A stretch of DNA of 64,000 bases from Closterium sp. NIES-65 (taxonomy: Eukaryota > Streptophyta > Zygnematophyceae > Desmidiales > Closteriaceae), in NCBI GenBank assembly GCA_948144175.1, contig CANXME010002057.1:1908001-1972000 (forward strand), in the 5' to 3' direction. A program made the translations under genes and the position numbers. The first letter of the stretch is position 1; each line of letters begins with the position of its first letter. Below, one piece after another: positions 10,396 to 22,633 of this stretch. Under the pieces are notes generated by a model, which ran no database searches, was not told the DNA's origin, and saw nothing but the letters and a program-made list of their open reading frames with translations.

Positions 10396-11308
10396 CAAAA
10401 AGAAGAAGCCTGTTCCCAGAAAGACCTCTCCCTACGGTCAGTTCAATAATTCCATGTTTGCATTTCCAAAACATCTCCCCCGTATGAACACCTTAAGCCC
10501 ACGTCGAATTTCAACGTCACTCCGAAACTCGAATGGTGCGAGACTTTCCAACCTGAAATCACCCTCTTTTTTTGAATGTCTCCCCGCGAAGCTCCAATTT
10601 CACCCTCATCATCCCCTCCCACCTCCCCACCTTTCCCTTCCCCATCCGCCCCGATCTTTCCTCCTCTCCCCTTCTCCTCCTCGGTTTCTTTTTCAACAGA
10701 CCCCTTCGAGGCCACCCTGTATGGCAATCTCGAGATTCCCAAGAATGACTCAGAAGCTGCCAGGAACGTTGTCGGCGACCTAAGCGGAATGGTGATCATG
10801 AGGCTGAATATCTACAAGTGAGTATTTCAGGCCTGAACTCGCGGGCTTAACAGAGGACAGCCAATGGGTGCTCTGGTGATGCCAGGCGTCTTGTTCCATG
10901 TTCAAAGCTCAAATCTGTCATTTGATGCGCACATGATGACTTGGATGTCAACCGCTGTTTCTCTGATGTGTGATGTTCAGGCAAAACGGCAAGCCTGTGT
11001 GGCTAGAGTACAGAGTGACAACTCATGATATGGAAGGCGAGATGCCCCCGACCGCGACGCATGTGCACAATGCAACAGAGGGATCAAACGGTCTCAGGGT
11101 GTTGGATCTACCGTGCAAATACCAGTTCGTCCCGAGGCTCCCTGCCTGGACATGCAAAGGCGTGCTTGGGAAGAATTTGGCTGAACGGACAGCAACACTT
11201 GTTTCGACTCTTCAGGCAATTCGGACGAATCCGAGTGGGTTCTATGGGAACCTTCACACAGTGAAATATCCTGATGGTGCTGTGCGTGGGCAGTTTGCAG
11301 TTGCATAG
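10172..11308 (+). CDS. Secreted CHRD-domain protein (4 exons)
   Basis: Exons by splice sites and phase are 10172-10208, 10359-10436, 10700-10817 and 10981-11308 (TAG at 11306), giving 186 residues. The start is chosen because the first exon plus the start of the second encode a basic residue cluster and a hydrophobic stretch ending in Ala-Thr-Ala, a signal peptide split by intron 1. The rest is a single CHRD (chordin) domain: the HVHNATEG segment, a PCKYQF-like strand, conserved Cys, and the hallmark GFYGNLHTVKYPDGAVRGQ near the C terminus. CHRD proteins in bacteria, algae and plants are extracytoplasmic, and their biochemical role is poorly known. Introns are short and, unlike the other genes here, show no duplicated exon pieces. 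The 5' part is duplicated at 61757-62480. Confidence 0.85.
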
Positions 11309-11739
11309 TGATCTACACCGTCCGTCTAGTCTAGATGCAACGAATTGAAGGGGAATTCGGAGTTAGAGGGGGTAGACGGTCCCACTGAGGGGAGTGGGTA
11401 GTTGGGTCTATGTGGTGGGAGTTACGGTAGTAGGATAAGTAGGGTGTGTGTATGTGTGGGGGGGGAGAGGGGGGGGTATCTGTTGGATATCCTTCACTCA
11501 GCTATGGCGTTGGTGTTGTTGATACTATTAAATGACAAGTGAGGTGTCTCTCCTTCCCTTGTACGACAATGGAAACTACTATCATAGCATGACAGACTTC
11601 ATATCCTGGTACTGCCTCTCACCGGCACTCACTCCCTTGCATATGCCGGAACTACCGTGCTCCTGCTATCCCTGTGCCACACACTGGTCCTAAAGGCACA
11701 GGAGTTCAAAATATCTGCTATGTACAGCGGCATAGAAAA
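11309..11739. other. CHRD gene 3' flank, no gene seen
   Basis: G-rich 3' flank with a run of G at 11459-11478. No supported coding region. Confidence 0.5.
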
Positions 11740-11939
11740 ACTTTTGTCCGGATCAGCGCAAGCTAGCCATAGTATCATGACGACTACTAGCTGGCTTAGA
11801 TGTCATGGTGCTAATGGTACACTACCCATGGTGTCATGGCGTCATGATGATTGCAAGCCAGCCATGGTGTCAATCTGACTGCCCGGGAGACATGGTGTCA
11901 TGATGACTATTGGCTGGCTTTGATGTCATCGTGTCACAA
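11740..11939 (-). repeat. Shards of the GDPD terminal exon left of Copia-B
   Basis: Three or more degenerate copies of CATGGTGTCATGATGAC followed by a GGCTGGCT-like segment match the plus-strand image of the last GDPD exon at 16991-17020. Copia-B therefore lies inside a duplicated array of the 3' end of that gene. Confidence 0.6.
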
Positions 11940-14900
11940 TGGTACGTCATTCGCACTGGTGCTCGGACTAGTCAAGCTTGCGGGACGCTCAGTCACACAC
12001 AGTCCCGCTGCTTTGCCCGTCTGAGCGACGCCTGGCGTACCGAGTTTGGCGACGAGGCTGAGCTCCCCGACTGGGTGGAGCTGCTTGGGCAGAGGGTAGA
12101 TATATTTGCTCTTGACTATGATGCTATTCTCACTGCCATGTATGCATTGCCTACTAGTGCTGACCGTGCCTGTTACCCGTGCGTACTGCCTGACCCAGGT
12201 ATAGAGCCTGCTGCTCTAGGTGCTGGTGAGGCTGCTGCTCTAGGGGCTAGTGTGTCTCCTGCTCCAAGTACTGGTGAGGCTGCTGCTCCAGGTGCTGGTG
12301 AGTCTGCTCTCTCTAGTACTGCCTGCTCAGGCCTTGTACACCTTCACACTTGACTCTGGTGCTTCTCGCTTCTTCTTTTGCGACAGCACCACCCTCACGC
12401 CACTCAGTCGGCCGGTTCCAGTCTCCCTGGCAGACCCCTCTGGGGGTCCAGTCCGTGCGACCTCCTCCATTGTCCTCCCTTGTCCTGCTGTCCCCTCCGG
12501 CACACTGTCGGGTCTTTACCTCTCCTCGTTCTCTACGAACTTGGTGGCGGGTTCTGCGCTCCAGGACGCGGGTGTTCACCAGTTCACGCGGGTCCCTGAT
12601 GTTTTGATCCCTTAGATCCGCGCTACTCGTCTCCAGCTCCGCGAGCGGTTCGGGATGGAGTTTCCCATCCTGCGTCTGCACTCTGATGGAGATGGTGAGT
12701 TTTCCTCCGACCTCTTGGCAGCCTTCTGTGAGGAGCACGGCATCACCCAGTCGTTCACGCTTCCGGCCTCTCCGCAGTAGAATGGGGTTTTTGAGCGCCG
12801 CATTGGTTTAATCATGGAGGTCGCTCGTACCTCCATGATCCATGCGGCTGCCCCCCATTTTCTGTGGCCGTTTGCAGTCCGGTACGCCGCGCATCAGCTC
12901 AACTTCTGGCCCCGTGTCTCCTTGCCGGAGACCTCGCCCACACTGCTGTGGACGGGGAAGGTTGGCAATGCGTCTCGTTTCCGGGTCTGGGGTGCTCGTG
13001 CCTTTGTCCGCGATACCACCGCGAACAAGCTCTCCGCCCGCGCTGTTCCATGTGTCTTCCTTGGCTTTGTCCCTTACGCGCCTGGTTGGCAGTTTTACCA
13101 CCCCACCTCCCGCCGTGTCTTGCCCTCTCAGGACGTCACGTTCGACGAGTCGGTTCCCTTTTACCGTCTCTTCCCCTACCGCACTGCCCCTCTCCCCCCC
13201 CCCCCGCCGCTCTTCCTCGCTCCAGGTGCTCCCCAGGTAGACCCCCTCCCCACTCTCGGTCCTGCTCCTTTAGGTGTGTCTCAGGTAGACCCTCCTCTCT
13301 TGCCTGCGCCAGTTGAGGTCACTGGTGACTCAGGTCGTGCTGAGGGTGGTCCTGCTCGGGATGCTGCTACTGGGGGTGCTGAGCCTCGGGGTGCGGAGCC
13401 TGGGGGTGCTGAGCCTAGGGGTGTTGAGCCTGGGAGTGCGGAGCCTGGAGGTGCGGAGCTTGGGGGTGCGGAGACTTGGGGTGCTGAGTCTGGGCGTGAG
13501 GAGTCTCGGGGTGCTAAGCCTGGGGGTACTGAGTCTGGGGGTGCTGCACCTGGGAGCGCTGAGGCGTCTGGTGAGCAGTCTCCCTGGGGTAGCCGTCTCC
13601 GTAGTCGCTCCGTTGGTACCTCGCCGCTGCACTCTCATCGTCGACTCCCTCTCTCCCCACAGCAGCTGCGTGAGTGGTACGTTGGCCGTCAGGGTCGCGC
13701 TGCTAGAGCTAGGGGCCCTGCTGCGAGAGGCGCTGGAGCTGGTGACTCTGCTACTGGAGTTGTTTCTGCTGGAGGTTCTGGAGCTGCTGAAGGTGCTGGA
13801 GCTGGAGGTTCTGGAGCTGCTGTGGGTGCTGGTGCTAGAGGTTCTAGAGCTGGAGGTTCTGGAGTTGCTGAGGGTACTGGCGCTGGAGGTCCTGGAGCTG
13901 CTGCGGGTGCTGGCACGGAGGGTTTTGAGTCTGCAATTGCGCGGTCTCCTTGGAGTAGCCGCCTTTGTCCGCGTGCACCTCTCACCTCTCAGCAGCTGCA
14001 CGACTGGTACGGTCGCCGTCAGGGTCGCGCTTCTGGAGCTCGGCGCTCTGCCGTTGGAGGTTCTTCTGCTGCCGTCATTGGAGCTGGGAGTGGTGTTGGT
14101 CCCGGAGGTGCTCGTACTGGAGGTACTGGAGCTGCTGGGGCTGGAGGTGTTGAGCCTGACGGTGCTACTGCTTGATACCCTGGATCTGGGGGTGCTGCTG
14201 CTAGTGACACTGAGGCTAGGGACCGTGGGACTGGAGGTGTTGGTTCAAAGGGTGCTGCTACTGGTGGAGCTGGTCCTGGAGGAGCTCGCGCTAAGGGGTC
14301 TGGTGCTGCTGGAGGTGCTGGAGCTGCTAGGGGTGCTGGAGCTGCTGGTGCTGGTGGTAATGCACAGCCGCGCTTGTTCTTTGCTCCGCCGTCTCCGTCG
14401 TCTTAGCCACCGTCTGACTCTGTACTTCGCGAGGTTCTTAGTCTCCCTTCGTCTACTGGTCTTCCGTTACAGCTTGGCTCACCGCTGCCTGCTCCTTCTC
14501 CTTACACTAAGCAGTCAAAGGGTCTTACTGAGCGTCGTGAGCCTGCGTCGCGTCCTGTCTCGCCTGTCCGTTCTGGTCGTTTCGGTCGTCGTGTTCCTCG
14601 TTCGCGTCAGCCGGTTGTCCCCGGCACCCACCTCGTAGCTCGTCGTCCTTCCTCTCCTCCGCTGTGTGTTCCCCTGCCGCCCCCTCCTGTCTCTTCTCTG
14701 CCTACCGTTCCTGAGCCTGAGTTTGACCGCGTTCGTGCTGCTAGCCCTACTGTCACACGTCTGCTAGCCACAGTTGTGAGTGACCCGTCGTGTGAGTCTG
14801 CTGCTGCGTCTGCCTTAGTCGCTGAACTTGTTGACTTTGCTGTTGCCTGTCGTCTAGACTACGCCGCTAGTCTTGTTGCTAAGTCTGAGTATTTCTGTCC

Positions 14901-16980
14901 TCCGTCCATTGGGCGTGACTGTGCTCTTGGCACGGACGTCCTTGAGGATAGGCAGGAGGAGTTTGAGTGCTTTGCCGCCGCTGTACCTCATCTCGTGTCC
15001 ATGCTGATTGCACCTGAGGGAGACCCGGATGCACCAGACATCCCGACCCCGCGCTCTTACGCTAAGGCGATCGCGGGTGAGTACTCCTCTCAGTGGCAAT
15101 CAGCCATGGACGTAGAGATGGCATCCTGGAAGTCGAGTGGCACTTACGTCGACGAGGTTCCCCCTCCTGGGGCGAACATCGTCAGTGGCATGTGGATTTT
15201 CAGGGTGAAGCGGCCGCCGGGTTCTCCGCCTCTCTTCAAGCCTCGTTACGTTGCTCGAGGCTTCAGTCAGCGAGAGGGAGTAGACTTCTTCCATACCTTC
15301 TCCCCCACCCCGAAGATGACCACTCTTCGGGTGCTACTGCACGTTGCCGCTCAGCGTGACTACGAGCTTCACTCTCTTGACTTCAGCACAGCTTTCTTGC
15401 AGGGCAGCCTGCACGAGGAAAACTGGCTGTCCCGCCCACCTGGCTTCACTAGGTTGTTCCCTCCTGGTACCCAGTGGAGCCTCCGGCGGCCGGTCTACGG
15501 TCTCCGCCAGGCGCCACGTGAGTGGCACGACACACTGAGGACTACGTTTGTGGCTCTTGGGTTCGCGCCTTCTACTGCTGACCCGTCGCTGTTTCTGGGC
15601 ACCGACACTTCGCGGCCGCCGTTCTACATCCTCGTGTACGTCGACGACTTGGTCTTTGCCACTGCGGACATTGAGGCTCTCGCCCTGGTGAAGTCGGACC
15701 TGTAGAAGAGACACACGTGCACAAACCTGGGTGAGCTGCGCAGTTACCTTGGCTTGCAGATCACCCGGGACAGAGCACGCCGCACCATCACACTGACTCA
15801 GTCATTCATGGTGCAGCAGGTCCTTCAGCGCTTCGGCTTCACCTGGTCCTCGCCACACCATACTCCTCTGGCTACAGGTCACTCGCTCTCAGCTCTACCT
15901 TCGAACGAGTCCGTAGAGCCGAGTGGTCCTTACCCAGAGCTAGTGGGTTGCCTCATGTACCTGATGACCTGCACTCGTCCTGACCTTGCGTACCCTCTTG
16001 GCCTTCTCGCTCGCTACGTGGCTCCTGGTAGGCACCGACCGGTGCACATGGATGCTGCTAAGAGGGTACTGTGCTACTTGTGCAGTACGTCGGGCATGGG
16101 GCTCGTGCTTGGAGGGCGGAGCCCAGTTGTCCTCGCTGGGCACTCGGACGCTTCTTGGGTTGAAGACCTGGCTACACAGCGGTCGTCACAGGGTTACACC
16201 TTCAGCCTTGGCTCTGGCTCTGTTTCTTGGCGGTCTATACGCTCGTCTTCTGTTCTCGGCTCAAGTTGCGAGGCTGAGATCTACGCCACAGCCATGGCTG
16301 CACAGGAGCTAGGCTGGCTCACCTACCTCCAGACCAATCTGGGAGAGCGACCTCGTTCTCCTCCAGTGCTGTACGTAGACAACAAGGCCGCCATTGCCTT
16401 GTGTCAGGAGCACAGACTGGAGCACAAAACGAAGCACATCGTTCTGCGTTACTTCCTCACTCGAGAGTTGCAGCAGCGAGGTTAGCTTCGTTTTGCTCAC
16501 GTGGCCACTCGGGCCAACACTTTTGATATATTCACCAAGGCACTTCCGTCTGGTGATCATCAGCGTTTCTGTACTTCGTGAGGCCTGATGTCTACGTTTC
16601 CTCACTTGCTGTAGACCTTGTTTGTACTGTGATCTATATATATACGTGCTTGCTTGCTTTGCTAGGTAGAGATCACTGTGTTGCTGTTGTTGCATATATA
16701 ATGCTTGTGAACTGGCCTTGTGGCCCTTTGCTTGTGCTCAGTGTGTGTGGTGACGTGATCCACCCTAAGCTTGCTTTGCTTCTCTTAACTGGTCTTGTAA
16801 CCCCTTGCTCTCCCCCACTTTGCCTATGGGGGTGTGTCAAACTATGATAATGCTTGTGTTGCGTAGGCTGTAGTGGGGTAGCCCATAAGGGGTAAAACCC
16901 AAATTAGGGTTCGCATATGTACCTACATCTCTATTCAATGCACTCATTCCTGCTGCTAGATTCTAACAGCTACGCTGTCA
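11940..16980 (+). pseudogene. Copia-B, decayed 5'-truncated Copia element
   Basis: The polyprotein matches Copia-A along its length but lacks the 5' LTR and the start of gag (similarity begins at about 11940). A frameshift lies near 12330, just before the protease. About 0.5 kb between protease and integrase is deleted near 12600. From 12613 to the natural stop at 16579-16581 a single frame carries premature stops at 12613, 12778, 14173, 14404, 15703 and 16483. Integrase, the Ala/Gly/Glu repeat linker, RT (YVDD near 15640) and RNase H are all recognisable. The element cannot make a full protein. Its 3' LTR ends about 20 bases from the GDPD stop codon. Confidence 0.88.
16835..16980 (+). mobile_element. 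3' LTR of Copia-B
   Basis: Starts TGTCAAACTATG directly after the polypurine-like CCTATGGGGGTG and ends in TGTCA at 16980. It shares the TAGTGGGGTA, AGGGTT and TATGTACCTAC landmarks with the LTRs at 6693 and 7994, so it belongs to the same family. No 5' partner is present. Confidence 0.7.
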
Positions 16981-16998
16981 TGATGTCACTGTGTGGTG

Positions 16999-19900
16999 TC
17001 ATGATGACTGCCGGCTGGCCAAGGTGTTATGAAGAATGTCAGGGCGGTCAGAGAAGAGCATGTCACACCCCATGGCCATGCACTCCTCCTGCAAGGGCAT
17101 GGGAATGATATGGTACGATATGGTACAGTATTAATAGTGAATGCTGGTTGCTGAGAGTGGTAACAAACCAAGCGCGAGTGTCAGGGCAGTCAGAGAAGAG
17201 CATGTCACATCCCATGGCCATGCAGTCCTCCTGCAGGAGCATATCACATGGCCATGGTACAGAATGATAGGGGGTGGTGGTGGGCCTTGAGAGCTCAGAT
17301 AATTCAACTGAGAATGTCAGGGCAGTCAGGGAAGAGCATATCACACCCTATGGGCATGCAGTCCTCCTGGAAGGGCATGTCACATGGGCGTGGTACAGAG
17401 GTATAAAACGCAGTGGTGGTGGTTATTGATAGCTCAAACAGACCAAGTGAAAATGTATGGCAGGTCAGAGAAGAGATTGTCTGCACAAGTGAAATAAGCA
17501 GGCCTTGGCCGATCTGCACAAGTGAATCAACACAGCATCACTTCCTGATTAATCAGGTTTGTACACTCAAGTTCCAACAGGCAAAGCGGTGACAAACCGC
17601 TTCAACTTACCAGGGCGGAACGAGTGGTGGGTAAGTGAAGTGTGGACGGTGAAATGGATGGTCAGGGCGTGATGTGCCGGCGACCAGCACATCACGCCCA
17701 CTACGGCGTGGTGGTAAGAGGCGAGAGGAGCCCCCCGTATTCAAGTCCCCTTCGCCTCACCTGCCCTTCTCATCCCCCACCTCCCCTTCGCCTCACCTGC
17801 CCTTCTCATCCCCCACCTCCCCTTCGCCTCACCTGCCCTTCTCATCCCCCACCTCCCCTTCGCCTCACCTGACCCTCCCACGCCTCACCTGCCCCTCTTT
17901 GTGGTCAAGGTAATCCCCAAACACCGACACCCACCGCTGCACTGGTGCACGAGGTAATCCCCAAACAGGCCAACCCCCCTCACCACCCCCATCCCTCGCT
18001 TCCACTCCCCACCTCCCCCATGCCCCACCTGCCCCACGCCTCACCTGCCCCTCCCTGTGGTCGAGGTAATCCCCAAACACCGACACCCACCGCTGCATTG
18101 GTTGACGGGTTAGGAAGGAAGAGAGCGAGAGTGAGGGAGAGAAAAGGGGAGGGGTCGTAAGGCAGGAAAGGAAGAAAATTGCGGGAGCAAAAAGGAGGAG
18201 AGGTGAGATGTTCTCAGGAGAATCATGGGAAAGGCTATGTCGAAATAAGGTGAAAAGAAAAAGGTGCCGACACATATATACACCCTGCTGATGAAAGTCT
18301 GAAACAACTTGATGCAGGTATCCCTTTTATAACCTCTTCAAAGAAACTAACCCTTTGGACAACTCTCAAACTAGTTCTCAATAAGGGGTTCCTAATTGCA
18401 TTCTCAACAGATTTCCTAATGGCACTCTCACAAGTGACTCGACGTACCCCTCGTCGATGGAAGGCTGCAACAAAGTCACGGTTGAGAACCTGAGAGAGTG
18501 AGGGCGAAGGGGAAGGAGCAGAGCACAGGAGGCTTTAGATCTTTGAGACGTCTCAAATTCGTCGATGGAAGGCTGCAACCAAGTCACGGTTGAGAACCTG
18601 AGAGAGTGAGGGCCGAAAGGAAGGAGTGGGGTATGTGCGTGGGGTGGGGCATGCGAGTGGGGCATGTGAGTGGGGCATGTGAGTGGGGCATGTGAGTGGG
18701 GCATGCGGGTGGGGCATGCGAGTGGGGCATGTGAGTGGGGCATGCGAGTGGGGCATGCGAGTGGGGCATGTGACGTGAGTCGTTGAGGGGTTGCAACCCA
18801 CGTCATGGCAATGGTTGGCAGTCAGGAGCTAAGGCAGCAGACCGATCCTGAGGAGCAGTTGAGGATGCGAAACTGATAAGCAAGGGTGAGGAGAGGATGA
18901 TTGAGTAAGTGAGGCCGTTACCTTGTAACCCCATCTGTATGCTGTCGTTCCCACAATCTCATGACGCATGGGAATAAGCCAAAGAATGCCGACCAGGTAG
19001 CAGATGTACCTGGGAGGGAGAAAGGAGAGAAAGTGGTGATAAATAAACGCAGGAAGGAAATAGCGATAAGTGCTAAGTGTGTACATGGCAAAGCATGCAT
19101 GCATGCTAAGTGTGTACATGGCAAAGCATGCATGCATGCTAAGTGTGTACATGGCAAAGCATGCATGCATGCTAAGTGTGTACATGGCAAAGCATGCATG
19201 CATGCTAAGTGTGTACATGGCTAATAAGATGGAGCTCGAAGGCACGAGATGGCTAAGTGTGTACACGCAGGGGTCAGCTCGAAGGCACGAGATGGAGCGG
19301 GAAAGAATTACTCCTGCGTGTACAAGAAGAACCAAGTCCACTTCTGAGGCGCCTCAAAGTATTACACCTGTGTTTACAAAAAGAACCAAGTTTCTGGATA
19401 CGACGAAAAGTCCCCAGTTTCAAGAGAGACACTTACATAAGTATCATGGAGTTGATGTCTGGTGTGGCAGGCACGCATGTAGGCTTCAGCCTGAGCACCT
19501 GAGGAGGAGGGGATTAAGGAACGAGTAAGTTACAGGGAAGAATAGCATGTTGTGGTAAGATGTGATGTCACCCATAGGGGCAAATGTTTGTACGCTCCTC
19601 TCTGAGTCGTGTTTTGAGTCAACTCAATACAGGGAATAGCATGTTGTGGTAAGATGTGATGTAACCCATAGGGGCAAATGTTTGAACGTCCATGATGATC
19701 AGCGCACCTCTCTGTTTGCTTCTAGAGGCACTGCGCCAATGATGATTCGCACATTCACATGAATGTATTTACACATGCACATGAATACCACATGAGAGCA
19801 CATGCAAATGCATACCTCGTAGCACATGCAAATGCATACCTCGTAGCACATGCAAATGCATACCTCATAGCACATGCAAATGCATACCTCGTAGCACATG

Positions 19901-22576
19901 CAAATGCATACCTCGTAGCACATGCAAATGCATACCTCGTAGCAAATGCCTGAACGCACCTCTCTGTTTGCTTCTGGAGGCCCGGTTTCCAACATGATGC
20001 GCTGCTGCACATGCATACCTCATGGGAGCACATGCATACCTCATGGGAGCACATGCATACCTCATGGGAGCACATGCATACCTCATGGAAGCACATGCAA
20101 TGCATGTGATGCACTGCACACATGCACATGCAAACCTCATGGGAGCACATGCCTGAACGCACCTCTCTGTTTGCTTCTGGAGGCACGGCTCCCATCATGA
20201 TGCGCTGCTCTAGATTGAACTCGCGAACCATCTAACTCACATGCACATGTGAGGAGATGCAGATGTGAGGAGATGCACATGTGATGAGATGCAGATGTGA
20301 GGAGATGCAGATGTGAGGAGATGCAGATGTGAGGAGATGCAGATGTGAGGAGATGCACATGTGATGAGATGCAGATGTGATGAGATGCACATGTGAGGAG
20401 ATGCACATGTGAGGAGATGCACATGTGAGGAGATGCAGATGTGAGGAGATGCAGATGTGAGGAGATGCAGATGTGAGGAGATGCAGATGTGAGGAGATGC
20501 AGATGTGAGGAGTTGCAGATGTGAGGAGATGCAGATGTGAGGAGATGCAGATGTATCAATCAAGATGATTTGAGCACGGAAAGCAGCCATGGAAAGATGC
20601 AGGGCGAAGGCTTGAGAAGGGTCTCAAACCTAGAGAATAAAAAGCATCGCCTCGAGGGGGAGAAAAGAAGAACACGAGAAGCATGTGGAGTGGAGACATG
20701 ACTTGACTTGGAAAGGAAACAAAGGGTGCAGGAACAAAGGGTGCAGGAACAAAGGGTGCAGGAACAAAGGGTGCAGGAACAAAGGGTGCAGGAACAAAGG
20801 GTGCAGGAACAAAGGGTGCAGGAACAAAGGGTGCAGGAACAAAGGGTGCAGGAACAAAGGGTGCAGGAACAAAGGGTGCAGGAACAAAGGGTGCAGGAAC
20901 AAAGGGTGCAGGAACAAAGGGTGCAGGAACAAAGGGTGCAGGAACAAAGGGTGCAGGAACAAAGGGTGCAGGAACAAAGGGTCTACCCTCAAGGGTGCCA
21001 CTCTCATAGGAAGGGTCACAAAGTGCTGCCTCAGGCACGCATCGCAGCAACAGCTACACGTGGAAGGGAGGGCCATGAAGGGACCACAGAGCATCACCTG
21101 AAGCGTGGGCGCAACAGCTCTGGGTGACTTGAAGTCGAGGTAAAAGACCAGGTCGCTGTAGCATGCGAACTCGTCAAACACCTGGCAGGGGAGGTGTGAG
21201 TGTGCAGAGAGGAGGGCAGGGGAGGGAGGGAGATGGGGGAAGGGAGAGAGAGTATTGAGATGACTCAGACGTTGACTTGAAGTCGAGGTAAAAGACCAGG
21301 TCCCTGTAGCATGCGAACTCGTCAAACATCTGGCAGGGAAGTGAGGGGGGAAGAGAGTGGAGAGAGGGGGTAGGGAGGAAGACATTAGTTTAGAGTCGAC
21401 TCAAAAGGTGACTTGAAGTGAAGGTAGATGACAACGTCACCTACCTCTCGTAGCGAGTTTTGAGTCGACTCAAAACTCAGATGACAACGTCACCTACCTC
21501 TCGTAGAGTGCAAACTCGACAAACATCTGGCACAAAGGTGTGGTGTGGGTGAGGTGTGAGGGGGGATGGTGGTGGTGGTCGAGTTGAGGGGATGGCAGCG
21601 GGTGACTGATATTTCTCGAATGTATTTTGTCGAGTGTCAGCACTTGAAAACAACGAGCGAGAGCTCCCATGTGAAGGATCCATTACGTTAATCCATCTGT
21701 AAGTGTCAGGAATTTGCAATGTTAGGTCCAAGAGTGTAGATATTTCCACCCTTACCTCTCTAAGTGTTGGTATTTGCAGTCGCTTCCCTCTGTGAGGAAA
21801 TGTTTTGCCGCCATCTCGGGTGAAATGATACCCAGCATCCAATGACCTGCAGCCACGTGGCACAGAGGATATGTGAATGTCTTTCGCACAGGCATCTAAC
21901 AGTGCAAGGGTAAATCAGAAGCAGCACCGAGTGGCATAATCACGAGAATGGCGTCACCTTGTTCTGATGTACACTGAACCGCCATTCACCAATGCACACC
22001 TCCATCCACCTGAGTCACTTCACCTAGTTCCTCATCCGCTGGAAACATCACCAGATTTGTGTTGTCGGAAACATCACCTGAGCTCTCACCTGACCTGGGC
22101 TCCCTCCTGAATTCTCACCTGACCTCTCACCTGAATTCTCACCTGACCTCTCTGAATTCTCACCTGACCTCTCACCTGAATTCTCACCTGACCTCTCTGA
22201 ATTCTCACCTGACCTCTCTGAATTCTCACCTGACCTCTCTGAATTCTCACCTGACCTCTCATCTGCCCTCACCTGACCTCTCACCTTCCCTCACCTGAGC
22301 TCCTCCAAAGTGTAGCTCTCCACAAGCCCGCTGCCGTCTGTTGTGTCGTCCACTGTCACATTGTGAATCAGCACCTGCCAGTCAGTCAAACCAGGTCAAC
22401 CGGCCTGAAACTTTGAGTTGTCTCGTTGTTCTTTTCTTCCACGGTCATAAAGTGAACCAACCTCTGCCGCCAACCAAGTCAACAGAATCGACCGAATTCA
22501 CTCAAATATTGTGTTCAGTCAAACCCCCTCTTCAGTCAAGCCTCTCGACTGTTGCTTTGCACATTCGAAAGCATGT

Positions 22577-22633
<57 letters not shown>
